Assembly: GCA_016235125.1 (NCBI GenBank) | Contig: JACRLZ010000004.1 | Location: 434,001 to 498,000, forward strand | Length of the DNA: 64,000 nt | Source: Sphingobacteriales bacterium | GTDB taxonomy: Bacteria; Bacteroidota; Bacteroidia; Chitinophagales; Chitinophagaceae | Direction: 5' to 3' | Shown: positions 1-8,874 of the stretch, one piece after another | How the letters are laid out: each line of letters begins with the position of its first letter | How positions within the stretch are numbered: the first letter of the stretch is position 1 | Made by a program: the position numbers and the translations under genes | The notes under the pieces: generated by a model | The model's database searches: none | What the model was told of the DNA's origin: nothing | What the model saw: the letters and a program-made list of their open reading frames with translations, nothing else

Positions 1-1
1 C

Positions 2-1783
2 ACCAATATAAAACCGCCGTTGCGATTACAATTCTCTCCCTATTTCTCAGTATATGCCAATCATTTTCCGACCAACCAGCCAGGTGTAAAAAATTGGACC
101 AGCCAGGTAAATGGGGGTATGGATGTAAAATACGGCATCAACCAGGCTTTTACACTGGATGCAACACTGATTCCTGATTTCGGCCAGGTGCAGAGTGATA
201 ACCGGGTGCTGAACCTGGGCCCTTTTGATATACAGTTTAATGAAAACCGCTCTTTCTTTACTGAAGGCACAGAATTATTTGGCAAAGGAGGTTTGTTTTA
301 TTCAAGAAGGATTGGTGTAGAGCCAGTTTATTACAACATCAATATGAACCCCGATGAAGCAATTATTAAAAATCAGTTGGAAGCAAAACTGATCAACGCT
401 TCTAAAATCTCAGGCCGCACACAAAAGGGACTCGGCATCGGGGTGCTGAATGCAGTGACAAAACCCCGCTATGCCACCGTTGAAAATGTAAATACAAAAG
501 AACAGCACAAAGAACAGATAGAACCGCTGACCAATTATAATATCCTGGTGTTTGACCAGACGATGAAACACAATTCCAGCGTCAGCCTTATCAACACCAA
601 TGTATGGCGAAGCGGAAGCGCTTATGATGCCAATGTAACGGCAGCCCTGTTTGATCTGAATGACAAAAAAAACATGTTTAACATTGGCGGAAAAGCAGCG
701 GTAAGCAATCAAATCGGATATGCCGGTAAAGGAAAAACAACCACCGGCTACAGCCAGCAAATCTACTTTGGAAAAACAAGCGGCCGTTTCAACTTCAATG
801 TATGGCAGGAGCTGACGGATACGAAATACACTCACCGTGACCTTGGTTATTTTACCAATAATAATTTTCTTGACCATGGTTTTTGGGTGGGGTACCGGTG
901 GACAGAGCCAAAGAGTTTCTATAACCGTATATTCCTGAATAGTAACTTTCGGCTCAGCCGGCTATTAAAACCAATAGGCAGTGTTGATCAGAAATACCAG
1001 GAATCCAACTGGAATATGAATACCAATATACAGGGTAAAAAACTCTGGTGGCTTGGCAGCTTTGTGAATTTCATATTCCGCAGCAATGACTTTTATGAAC
1101 CGAGAAAGGAGGGATGGTTTTTCCGTCGCGGCGCCAGTTTGGTTTTTGGCGGATGGTTTGAAAGCAACGATGCCAAAAAATATTCGTTCTCGTCAGAAAT
1201 ATTTACCCGTACCTTCTTTAATTTCTATAATGGCTTCAGCTACCAGGTGAGTCTTCGCCAGAATTTCAGGTTTAACAATAAGCTCACCCTGACACATAGG
1301 ATAAATACTAACCCGCTTTTCAATAATGTTGGCTATGTATATGTGCCCGGCAGCACTGATATCAATTTTGCCCGCCGCAAAAGAAATACCATTGAGAATG
1401 TACTGAGCGCCAAATACAGTTTCAACAATAAAATGGGCATCACCTTCCGGGCAAGGCATTATCTCAGCAATGTTAACAATAAGCAGTTTTATATTTTACA
1501 GACAGACGGCAGCCTGAAAGAAAACACGGTGTTCTATAACAACCGGAACCAGAATTTCAATCTGTTTAATATTGATATGGTTTATACATGGCAGTTCGCA
1601 CCGGGCAGCTTTATCAATATTGTATGGAAGGACGCAGCAGAAAATTTCACTAACCTGGTTGAAAGGAGTTACTTTAAAAATTTTGGTAATACAATAGAAT
1701 CAGATCAGAATAATAATATTTCGCTCAAGGTTATTTATTTTCTGGATTACCTCCAGTTGAAGAACAAGAAAAAGAAAAGTTAG
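2..1783 (+). CDS. DUF5916 family protein, 5'-truncated by window edge
   Basis: The frame is open from base 2, so the gene begins upstream; the visible part is the last 593 residues. The TTG at 20 lies inside coding sequence and is not a credible start. The segment with DFGQVQSDNRVLNL followed by FNENRSFFTEG, about 60-85 residues into the visible part, is the hallmark of DUF5916 proteins, which in Bacteroidota usually carry an N-terminal CBM9-like domain (missing here) followed by a long beta-rich C-terminal part. The rest is rich in aromatic and Asn residues in alternating beta-strand patterns, consistent with an outer-membrane barrel. Function is unknown; a role in surface binding or transport is inference. 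It is followed by a bidirectional terminator. Confidence 0.85.
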   Translation, partial: TNIKPPLRLQFSPYFSVYANHFPTNQPGVKNWTSQVNGGMDVKYGINQAFTLDATLIPDFGQVQSDNRVLNLGPFDIQFNENRSFFTEGTELFGKGGLFYSRRIGVEPVYYNINMNPDEAIIKNQLEAKLINASKISGRTQKGLGIGVLNAVTKPRYATVENVNTKEQHKEQIEPLTNYNILVFDQTMKHNSSVSLINTNVWRSGSAYDANVTAALFDLNDKKNMFNIGGKAAVSNQIGYAGKGKTTTGYSQQIYFGKTSGRFNFNVWQELTDTKYTHRDLGYFTNNNFLDHGFWVGYRWTEPKSFYNRIFLNSNFRLSRLLKPIGSVDQKYQESNWNMNTNIQGKKLWWLGSFVNFIFRSNDFYEPRKEGWFFRRGASLVFGGWFESNDAKKYSFSSEIFTRTFFNFYNGFSYQVSLRQNFRFNNKLTLTHRINTNPLFNNVGYVYVPGSTDINFARRKRNTIENVLSAKYSFNNKMGITFRARHYLSNVNNKQFYILQTDGSLKENTVFYNNRNQNFNLFNIDMVYTWQFAPGSFINIVWKDAAENFTNLVERSYFKNFGNTIESDQNNNISLKVIYFLDYLQLKNKKKKS

Positions 1784-1806
1784 TTTTCTTGACTTTAAGA
1801 ATCAAT

Positions 1807-1829
1807 ATGCCCGCTGATATAGCGGGCAT
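1807..1829. terminator. Bidirectional hairpin between convergent genes
   Basis: ATGCCCGCT (1807-1815) pairs perfectly with AGCGGGCAT (1821-1829) around a 5-nt loop. It sits in the 49-bp gap between the DUF5916 gene and the convergent acyltransferase gene. Short T-rich stretches flank it, but there is no long U-tract, so strength is uncertain. Confidence 0.7.
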
Positions 1830-1832
1830 TCT

Positions 1833-2711
1833 TCATTCAATGATTTCACCGTATTCCGGTTTGTATTCATGCTTCCATCGCCGGTGGCTCCAGAGGTAAT
1901 TAGATGGCTGGCTACGGATGGATGTTTCGACATATTTCGCAAAAATTTTTACCATCTCTCCTTCGTTCAGTTTAGCGGCATGGCCTGTGATGAATTTTGT
2001 ATCTAAATGGTAATGCCCTCTCTTTGTTTTATAAAAATGTCCGAAAACAACAGATGCATTATGCGTCCTTGCTCCCTTTTCGGCTCCTTTAACAAAAGCA
2101 GTCGGTCTGTTAAAAAAATTTACCCAATATGCATTAAGCGGCGTAGCCGGACTTTGATCTGCAGCAGACGCAAGGATGTGCTGCCGGTAAATCCAGGGCA
2201 AGTAGGCATCTTTAAAGCCGGTCGCAGGTATTAATACTGTTCCATACCTTGCCCTTATATTATACATTATTTTATCAAATGGCTTGCTGGCAACTGGCAA
2301 ATAGATTCCAAGAAAAGGGAGTTTTACATTTCTATCCAGTCCCCAGTTTACATACTCCCAGTTCATATTGTGCATACCAAGTATATGTATGGGTTTGCCT
2401 GTTTTATATGCTTCCTCTAACCCATCAAGATTACAGGTAAACCTTTTTTCAACGTCTTTGATATTCCAGTGAAGAAATTTTATCGTTTCAATAAATGTGT
2501 CAACAAGGTTATGATAAAAATTTTTTGCAATCCGCTTTCTCTCTTTCTCAGTTTTCGCAGGAAAAGCAATAAGTAAATTGGCCATCACTACTTTCCGGCG
2601 GTATTTGAGCACATAGAACATCAGCCCATAGGTAAAATCGGAAAGAAGATATAATACAGGTAATGGGAAAAAGGAAAGGAATCTCAGCAACCCATAAAGA
2701 ATATAATACAT
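1833..2711 (-). CDS. LpxL/HtrB-like lipid A acyltransferase
   Basis: 292 residues. An N-terminal hydrophobic segment (about residues 1-35) would anchor it in the inner membrane. The catalytic HX4(D/E) motif is visible as HNMNWE near residue 113, and the C-terminal NYLWSHRRWKHE block is typical of the LpxL/LpxM lysophospholipid acyltransferase family (PF03279). The family transfers an acyl chain from acyl-ACP to a lipid A precursor on the cytoplasmic face. It is the last gene of a minus-strand operon, 18 nt after nadB, and the only lipid A acyltransferase in view. The exact acyl position and chain cannot be read from the sequence; some homologues acylate other lipids. Confidence 0.9.
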   Translation of the reverse strand: MYYILYGLLRFLSFFPLPVLYLLSDFTYGLMFYVLKYRRKVVMANLLIAFPAKTEKERKRIAKNFYHNLVDTFIETIKFLHWNIKDVEKRFTCNLDGLEEAYKTGKPIHILGMHNMNWEYVNWGLDRNVKLPFLGIYLPVASKPFDKIMYNIRARYGTVLIPATGFKDAYLPWIYRQHILASAADQSPATPLNAYWVNFFNRPTAFVKGAEKGARTHNASVVFGHFYKTKRGHYHLDTKFITGHAAKLNEGEMVKIFAKYVETSIRSQPSNYLWSHRRWKHEYKPEYGEIIE

Positions 2712-2729
2712 AGCCTACAAAGATAGACA

Positions 2730-4331
2730 CTACAAAACGATGTTCTGAGTAAGATCACTTTTGCCCGGATAATCCGTGTTATAATGCAATCCGCGGCTTT
2801 CTTTGCGGAAGCTGGCGCCTTTAACGATCAGATAGCCAACTGTAATCATATTTCTCAATTCAAGCAACTGTGGCGAAAGGGAAGAACTTTCATATAATTG
2901 TTCCGTTTCTTCCCACAACAGATCAAGACGGCGCATGGCTCTTTGCAAACGGACATCATTACGAACAATGCCAACATAATCACTCATCAGCAGCTGAAGT
3001 TCCTTCAGGCTTTGTGTAATCAGGATCATTTCCTTCGGTTCGGTAGTGCCTTGGGCATTCCAATCGGGTACCCCAACCCCAATTGAGACTGTTGAAAATT
3101 TTTCAATACTCTCAAGGTAGCAGCGATGTGCAAATACCATTGCCTCCAGTAAAGAGTTCGACGCAAGCCTATTTGCGCCATGCAAACCGGTGGATGCACA
3201 TTCACCAGCAGCATATAAATTTTTTATACTGCTCCTGCCCCATTCATCGGTTTTAATTCCCCCGCAACTGTAATGTGCTGCCGGAGAAACAGGAATCATG
3301 TTTTTAGTAATATCGGTTCCAATTGACAAACATTTTTCATAAATATTCGGAAAGTGTTCAATGAATTTTTCTTTTTTAAAGTGCCGGCAATCCAGCCACA
3401 CATGTTCTGAACCTGTTTTCTTCATTTCACTATCTATTGCCCTCGCCACTATATCCCTTGGCGCCAGGTCCTTTCTTGTATCATATTTTTCCATGAAAGC
3501 TTCACCATTCATGTTTCGAAGAATACCTCCATCGCCACGAACAGCTTCGGTTATCAGAAATGCCTGTCCTCTTACACCGGGCTCATATAAAGCAGTTGGA
3601 TGAAACTGGATGAACTCCATGTTCTCAATTCGTCCCTTTGCCCGGTAAACCATCGCCACTCCATCGCCGGTTGCAATGGATGGATTGGTGGTGGTACGAT
3701 ACACCTGCCCGTTTCCACCAGTGGCCAGTAAAGTAATTTTTGATAAAATTTTTTCGATTTTGTTTGTCTGCAGATTTAGCACATATACACCATAACATTC
3801 CACATCAGGTGTCGATTTGGTAATAAGATATCCAAGATGGTGCTGTGTGATAATATCTACGACAAAACAATGTTTGATGAACTCAATATTCTTCTGTTTC
3901 GAAACTGTTTCCAGCAAAGCTCTTTCCATTTCTTTGCCCGTAACATCTTTGTGGTGAAGAATACGGAATTCTGAATGTCCGCCTTCTTTTCCTCTTTTAT
4001 AATCACCATCTGTTTCTTTATCAAACTTTGCGCCCCATTCAATAATTTCCTTAACTCTCTCAGGTCCTTCTTTTACCACAATCTCAACCACTTTTTCATT
4101 GCACAAGCCATCGCCTGCAATCAAAGTGTCTTCAATGTGCTTTTCAAAACTGTCCTTCTCCAGGTCATTTACCACAGCAATTCCACCCTGGGCATATTTG
4201 GTATTGGTTTCATCAGCGGCAGCTTTTGTCATCACCAGCACTTTCTTATCAGGAAACCGCTGAGCAATCTTCAATGCATAGGTTAATCCTGCAATGCCTG
4301 AACCGATAACTAAGAAATCTGTTTGTTGCAT
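2730..4331 (-). CDS. nadB: L-aspartate oxidase
   Basis: 533 residues, normal for NadB. It oxidises L-aspartate to iminoaspartate using FAD, the first step of de novo NAD synthesis. Visible are the N-terminal dinucleotide-binding GSGIAGL (about residues 8-14), the active-site block FIQFHPTAL, the RGDGG and RDIVARAI segments of the succinate dehydrogenase/fumarate reductase flavoprotein fold, and the ANRLASNSLLE FAD-binding segment near residue 385. The C-terminal helical domain is complete. It lies in a minus-strand operon: 8 nt after the yhhN-like gene and 18 nt before the acyltransferase. nadA and nadC are not in the window. Confidence 0.97.
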   Translation of the reverse strand: MQQTDFLVIGSGIAGLTYALKIAQRFPDKKVLVMTKAAADETNTKYAQGGIAVVNDLEKDSFEKHIEDTLIAGDGLCNEKVVEIVVKEGPERVKEIIEWGAKFDKETDGDYKRGKEGGHSEFRILHHKDVTGKEMERALLETVSKQKNIEFIKHCFVVDIITQHHLGYLITKSTPDVECYGVYVLNLQTNKIEKILSKITLLATGGNGQVYRTTTNPSIATGDGVAMVYRAKGRIENMEFIQFHPTALYEPGVRGQAFLITEAVRGDGGILRNMNGEAFMEKYDTRKDLAPRDIVARAIDSEMKKTGSEHVWLDCRHFKKEKFIEHFPNIYEKCLSIGTDITKNMIPVSPAAHYSCGGIKTDEWGRSSIKNLYAAGECASTGLHGANRLASNSLLEAMVFAHRCYLESIEKFSTVSIGVGVPDWNAQGTTEPKEMILITQSLKELQLLMSDYVGIVRNDVRLQRAMRRLDLLWEETEQLYESSSLSPQLLELRNMITVGYLIVKGASFRKESRGLHYNTDYPGKSDLTQNIVL

Positions 4332-4339
4332 ATGCTGAA

Positions 4340-5017
4340 TTAGTTGTTACGAATATACTTAACAGCTCCCCGAACAATAAGCAGTTGTGCCAGCGCATAA
4401 GTGGTTATAATGATAACGCCGGCCCATTCAAATGGCCTGTAAAATTTGTTGATGGCCAGAACTGAATCAGAGATAACAAAAAGCAAAGCTCCTATCATCA
4501 TCAATCTGCCAGCTTCTTTGCTTTTTATAAACAACATATGCATCGCCAGCATGAACATAAAACTGATGACGATACCATAAACCCGCACCGGCCATTTGAG
4601 GTCTCCGAGATAAGGAGATAAAAGAGCTATCAATGCACCATAATAAACAACTATTATGACCATCACCCAGGGATTTGCTTTTACATTTTCTTTTATACGA
4701 ACATGGTGGAAAAAAACAATGTAGAAAATATGAGCAATAAGGAAAGAAGCTAATCCAAGCATGAAAAATATTTTATCCTTTGGTTCAAACATGAGCAATA
4801 TATCCCCCGCCCATGAAAAAAACAAAGCTGCAATTATCCAGTTCTTCAAATTTGTCGTGATTCTATTTACTGAAGTAAGAAAAAAGATCATCAGCAATGG
4901 CATCAGCAACGGCTTGCTGAAATATTGAAGCATGGTTTGATCAGGTAATTGAACAACCCCTCCTGTGTAAACAGAAAGGGCTGCGATAAAGATCAATATC
5001 CAAATATTTTTATTCAT
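4340..5017 (-). CDS. YhhN family membrane protein (lysoplasmalogenase-like)
   Basis: 225 residues, almost entirely hydrophobic, with about eight predicted membrane segments. The pattern matches the YhhN/TMEM86 family (PF07947). Characterised animal members hydrolyse the vinyl-ether bond of lysoplasmalogens; the bacterial substrate is mostly unproven. Conserved acidic residues in membrane segments (for example WAGDILLMF near residue 70 and FVISDSVLAINKF near 185) match the family's likely metal or catalytic sites. It sits between ispG (8 nt) and nadB (8 nt), so the genes are almost certainly co-transcribed. The lipid-enzyme neighbours are compatible with a membrane-lipid role but do not prove it. 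Confidence 0.85.
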   Translation of the reverse strand: MNKNIWILIFIAALSVYTGGVVQLPDQTMLQYFSKPLLMPLLMIFFLTSVNRITTNLKNWIIAALFFSWAGDILLMFEPKDKIFFMLGLASFLIAHIFYIVFFHHVRIKENVKANPWVMVIIVVYYGALIALLSPYLGDLKWPVRVYGIVISFMFMLAMHMLFIKSKEAGRLMMIGALLFVISDSVLAINKFYRPFEWAGVIIITTYALAQLLIVRGAVKYIRNN

Positions 5018-5025
5018 ATGGTGTT

Positions 5026-7098
5026 TTATGCTTCAATCCAGGCATCGCTTTCTTTGATCAAATTAATAAGTTCTTCCACGGCAATCTCACTGTTCACATT
5101 TCGCTTAACTATTTCTTTGCCTTTATATAAAGTAATTTTTCCCGGCCCGCTACCCACATAACCAAAATCGGCATCGGCCATTTCGCCGGGGCCATTTACA
5201 ATGCAGCCCATGATGGCGATCTTCAATCCTTTCAGATGATTGGTGACAGCCCTGATCTTTGCAGTGGTTTCCTGTAAATCAAATAATGTTCTTCCGCAAC
5301 TAGGGCAACTGATATATTCTGTTTTGGAGATCCTTGTCCTTGTCGCCTGCAGAATACTGAAAGCAGTATTATTGGTAAACTGGTAAATATCTTTTACGGG
5401 TAAATAAGTTCTCCCTTTGGCTTTACTATTTTCCATCGAAGCTTTTCCTGAATAGCCAAGACAAATACCATCGCCCATTCCATCCAAAAACAAAGCGCCG
5501 GTTTCAGTGGCAAAATGAATCAGGTGTTCATCCGGAGTCTGCCAGTTACTATCCGTGATCAGCACAACCGGATTATTGATATTCCTGTTCATCAGTTCTA
5601 CAAACATTCGGCGAACAGATTGCATCGCATTTTTCCTGGTTGAGCTCAGGCAAAGAACAATTGTCGGGTCATTTGCAATGTCATCTAAGTAAGTGTAATC
5701 ATTCACTGCAGTTTCATCGCTATAACAATCAATCATTACAAAATTGAGTGATTCACTTTTGTACTCACATTCAACAAAGCCCTTATCAGAAAATATCGGA
5801 AAGTATTTGATTTTGTCCTCTGCATTTTGCCATGCCGCAGGATAAACAATCACTTTTAATGTTCCCGGCAAAGCAAAATCAAGTAACTGATTCCCTGTAA
5901 AAACATAATCGGCTGCAGCATCGCTTATGTTCCATTTATCAGTCGCTTCATCGTAAGTATAACCAATGCTTTGGAAATGTTTTTGAGTAATTTTTTCTAT
6001 TTTACTTAGATCAGCAATTGCCACAGGCACATGTTTTCCTCCAATATTATTAACTGCAAATGTTTCTCTTCGTTTATATTCGAATGGAGAATAGGGCAGC
6101 CTGTTGATTGCCGGAATCTCCCGGCTGTCTTTTACAACTGTATGGGTATAATGCTCATTTACTAATTCTTTTCCGTCAATAATGAAATGTTCTCGTTTAA
6201 TAAGCAAGGTTTCATTTGCCTTGTATCTATTAAAGATGTCTTTGCACACCGGTATCTCAAACTCAGGATCTTCGGTCAAAGAAACTCTTATCGTGTCACC
6301 AATCCCATCTTCCAGCAATGCTCCGATACCAATCGCTGATTTTATTCTTCCATCTTCGCCATCGCCGGCTTCAGTGACGCCGAGATGCAGAGGATAACAT
6401 TCGCCAAACTCATCAAACATCGTTTTCACCAGCAAGCGGTATGCCTGCACCATCACCAGCGGATTGCTGCTTTTCATGCTCAGCACTATATTGTGATAAA
6501 CCTCTGCTCTTGCAATACGCAAAAATTCCATTGCGCTTTCTACCATACCCATCGGCGTGTCCCCATAACGGCTCATGATGCGGTCGCTCAGAGAACCATG
6601 ATTGGTACCGATGCGCATCGCCGTTCCATATTCTTTGCAAATTTTCACCAATGGTGTAAAGCGTTCTCTTATCCTGTCAATTTCCTCTGCATATTCTGCA
6701 TCTGTGTATTCAATCTGTTCAAATTTTTTCTTATCCACATAGTTGCCGGGATTCACTCTTACTTTTTCAACGATCCTTGCAGCAATTTCTGCTGCATTCG
6801 GGGTAAAATGAATATCGGCTACCAATGGAGTGTGGTATCCTCTTTTTTTTAATTCATTTTTTATGTTCAGCAAATTTTCCGCCTCTTTTTTTGAGGGGGC
6901 AGTGATGCGAATTAGTTCAGAGCCGGCTTGAATGCAACGGATACTTTGCTCAACCGTCGCAATAGTATCCATCGTATCAGTAGTGGTCATTGTCTGTATC
7001 CTGATGGGATGGTAGTTGCCCAGTAGCAGGTCTCCGATCTTAACCTCTCTTGTTTTAAGCCGCTTGTATTCTGTTAATGATTCGCAATAGAATTGCAT
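5026..7098 (-). CDS. ispG: 4-hydroxy-3-methylbut-2-enyl diphosphate synthase, long form
   Basis: 690 residues, the long three-domain form found in Bacteroidota, chlamydiae and plants rather than the roughly 370-residue E. coli form. It converts MEcPP to HMBPP in the MEP isoprenoid pathway. An N-terminal TIM barrel (about 1-280, with RIQTMTTTDTMDT and VADIHF) is followed by the large insert domain and a C-terminal iron-sulfur domain. The 4Fe-4S ligands are visible as CPSC (C598, C601) and GCIVNGPGE (C632, E639). It is the first gene of the ispG-yhhN-nadB-lpxL-like operon. Its upstream region holds an intergenic repeat element (7105-7200), so the promoter must lie in or beyond that element. Confidence 0.97.
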   Translation of the reverse strand: MQFYCESLTEYKRLKTREVKIGDLLLGNYHPIRIQTMTTTDTMDTIATVEQSIRCIQAGSELIRITAPSKKEAENLLNIKNELKKRGYHTPLVADIHFTPNAAEIAARIVEKVRVNPGNYVDKKKFEQIEYTDAEYAEEIDRIRERFTPLVKICKEYGTAMRIGTNHGSLSDRIMSRYGDTPMGMVESAMEFLRIARAEVYHNIVLSMKSSNPLVMVQAYRLLVKTMFDEFGECYPLHLGVTEAGDGEDGRIKSAIGIGALLEDGIGDTIRVSLTEDPEFEIPVCKDIFNRYKANETLLIKREHFIIDGKELVNEHYTHTVVKDSREIPAINRLPYSPFEYKRRETFAVNNIGGKHVPVAIADLSKIEKITQKHFQSIGYTYDEATDKWNISDAAADYVFTGNQLLDFALPGTLKVIVYPAAWQNAEDKIKYFPIFSDKGFVECEYKSESLNFVMIDCYSDETAVNDYTYLDDIANDPTIVLCLSSTRKNAMQSVRRMFVELMNRNINNPVVLITDSNWQTPDEHLIHFATETGALFLDGMGDGICLGYSGKASMENSKAKGRTYLPVKDIYQFTNNTAFSILQATRTRISKTEYISCPSCGRTLFDLQETTAKIRAVTNHLKGLKIAIMGCIVNGPGEMADADFGYVGSGPGKITLYKGKEIVKRNVNSEIAVEELINLIKESDAWIEA

Positions 7099-7104
7099 GA
7101 GTTA

Positions 7105-7200
7105 ATGGGATAATTTGGCAATGTGCCAATTTGCTAATGAATAACCCAAAGTTAGGTAAAGTACTTCTGCCATTCAGCCATTAGCACATCAGCAAATCAG
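7105..7200. repeat. Intergenic inverted-repeat element upstream of ispG
   Basis: Left side: AATTTGGCAATGTGCC then AATTTGCTAATG. Right side (7179-7200): CATTAGCACATCAGCAAATC, which reads as GATTTGCTGATGTGCTAATG on the other strand. The same word set (TTTGCTAA, GTGCTGATGTGCTAA) recurs in inverted orientation at 22061-22171, so this is one copy of a dispersed element. It fills nearly the whole ispG-batC intergenic region. Confidence 0.6.
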
Positions 7201-7216
7201 TTTATCATCACATTTT

Positions 7217-7822
7217 CTACCAATCTTTGGAATGAGAGGTGCCTGTTTTCTCTTTTTCATTCTGCATTCTCTGTTGAATTTCTTTTTCTTTCTGGGCCAG
7301 TAACTGAAGTCGCTGATTGGCTTCTTTGGAATTCATGGATTGCTGCTGTTGCTGCTTTTTCTTTTTTGTATCGTCCTGTTTGGGTTTAGATGGGTTCTTT
7401 TTTTTCAGTTCCAGCAAAGCCTTCTGCAGATTCTCTCTTGCTTCTTTATCATCCGGGTTTTGCCTCAATGCATTTTTATACGATTCAATGCTTTCTTCCG
7501 GTTTTTTCTGGCTGCTCAGCGTCACTCCTTTGTTGTAATATGCTTTGCTTTTTAACTCAGGCTTCACTGCTTCACCGGCTGCGTCACCAAATTGCTGTAT
7601 GGCTTCTTCCGGTTTGTTCTGCTTATACAATGCGTTACCTAAATTAAATTTTGCAGCAGAAGCCGATGGTTCAACAGTTATGGTTTTTTTGTATTCCGAT
7701 TCAGCCTTATCAAATTCTTTTTTCTTGTAATATTCGTTCCCTTTCTGAATAAGTTTATCTGCCTGCTGTGAAAAAGCCGGCAAGCAGACAGAAAATAAGA
7801 ATATCGTTAAAAGAGTCCTCAT
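7217..7822 (-). CDS. batC: TPR protein, BatC-like
   Basis: 201 residues. A signal peptide (about 1-18, ending FSQQA) is followed by three or four tetratricopeptide repeats between about 20 and 130, with typical signatures such as AKFNLGNALYKQNKPEEA and KAYYNKGVTLSSQKKPEES. The tail is a Lys/Gln-rich coiled coil with a QQQQQ run. A vWA gene followed directly by a TPR gene is the batB-batC arrangement of the Bat (Bacteroides aerotolerance) operon, named for B. fragilis genes; the biochemical role is unresolved. The start codon overlaps the stop of the vWA gene by one base (TAATG), so translation is probably coupled. Confidence 0.8.
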   Translation of the reverse strand: MRTLLTIFLFSVCLPAFSQQADKLIQKGNEYYKKKEFDKAESEYKKTITVEPSASAAKFNLGNALYKQNKPEEAIQQFGDAAGEAVKPELKSKAYYNKGVTLSSQKKPEESIESYKNALRQNPDDKEARENLQKALLELKKKNPSKPKQDDTKKKKQQQQQSMNSKEANQRLQLLAQKEKEIQQRMQNEKEKTGTSHSKDW

Positions 7823-8841
7823 TACATCATCTTTTTTGCCTGCCTCGCCGGCAGGCAGGTTTCAGGAATAACAATTTCTGCCAACAACAAAACAAACATA
7901 AGTGCTGCAAACCAGATAAAATAATTCCGGAAATTCATCATCGAAACATCGCCAAAGGCCTTGCGGTCTATCTGGGATAATTGTTTTTTTATTATTGCAA
8001 CAGCCTCATCGCTGCTTTGCAGGTACACATAAATCCCATTCGTGGCTTTTGCAATTTTTTTCAGTTTGCCATCATCCAATTTTGAAATTACGGTGTTGCC
8101 TGCCTCGTCTTTTTTAATTGTTCCCGTAGTCGGGTCAATAATAGCCGAGCCTTCTGCCGAGCCGACACCCACCGTATTAATCATTACTCCTCTTTCAGAC
8201 AATTTTTTTGCAGTTGATACGATATTATCATCATGCGCCTCGCCATCCGAAATAAGAACCACTGATTTGAATTTTTTATCGGCGCTGTTAAAGGCTTTTG
8301 CACTCATCTCCAGCGCATCGCTGATAGCAGTTCCCTGCCGGGGTACCATACCCGGCCCGGCAGATGAAACATAGAGTTTTGCAGCGCTATGATCAATTGT
8401 AAGTGGCATTTGCAAATAGGCTTTGCCTGCAAATGCCACTAGGGCAATCCTGTCATCAGGCATTTCATTCATCAGCTTATTGATAAATTGTTTTGCCCTT
8501 TCTAACCTGTTTGGTGAAAGATCGGTTGACAGCATGCTTTTACTTACATCCAAAGCAATGACCAGGTCAATCCCTTTCCGGTTTTCTTTTCCGGAAGTGG
8601 CAGGCATGCGGGGATTCATGGCAGCGATGATACCGATTGCGAATGCTGCTGAAAGAATAATATTTTTAGAAGTGAAAAGCCGGCGGGAATAATTACTGAT
8701 CAGAAGTTTTACCAGTTTCGGATCCCCAATCTTTTTCGTTGTTTTTTTCTTCCATCGCACATATAAAATAAACAAACCAACGATCAGCAACAGGCCGGTA
8801 AACAGCCAGGTCATTTCTTTATATTGAAATTGCCAGTTCAT
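7822..8841 (-). CDS. batB: vWA domain membrane protein, BatB-like
   Basis: 339 residues from the ATG at 8841; a TTG at 8862 would add seven residues and is less likely. Two N-terminal membrane segments (about residues 10-30 and 48-68) precede a von Willebrand A domain with a complete MIDAS: DVSKS, the Thr in RQGTAISDAL and the Asp in ISDGEAHDD. A third membrane segment (YFIWFAALMFVLLLAEI) lies near the C-terminus, as in BatA/BatB. The last 11 or so residues are encoded by a GC-rich palindromic repeat (7837-7857), giving an odd LPARQA tail. It lies 33 nt after the beta-lactamase gene and overlaps batC by one base. moxR, batA and batD are not nearby. Confidence 0.85.
   Translation of the reverse strand: MNWQFQYKEMTWLFTGLLLIVGLFILYVRWKKKTTKKIGDPKLVKLLISNYSRRLFTSKNIILSAAFAIGIIAAMNPRMPATSGKENRKGIDLVIALDVSKSMLSTDLSPNRLERAKQFINKLMNEMPDDRIALVAFAGKAYLQMPLTIDHSAAKLYVSSAGPGMVPRQGTAISDALEMSAKAFNSADKKFKSVVLISDGEAHDDNIVSTAKKLSERGVMINTVGVGSAEGSAIIDPTTGTIKKDEAGNTVISKLDDGKLKKIAKATNGIYVYLQSSDEAVAIIKKQLSQIDRKAFGDVSMMNFRNYFIWFAALMFVLLLAEIVIPETCLPARQAKKMM
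7837..7857. repeat. GC-rich palindrome inside the 3' end of batB
   Basis: TGCCTGCC (7837-7844) pairs perfectly with GGCAGGCA (7850-7857) around a 5-nt loop. It is within the coding sequence, 15 bp before the batB stop, and encodes CLPARQA in the minus-strand frame. A related hairpin with GCCTGCCCG arms occurs at 58650-58701. Confidence 0.75.
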
Positions 8842-8874
8842 TATCAGATTTGATGACGGCAAAAATTGTGCTGC

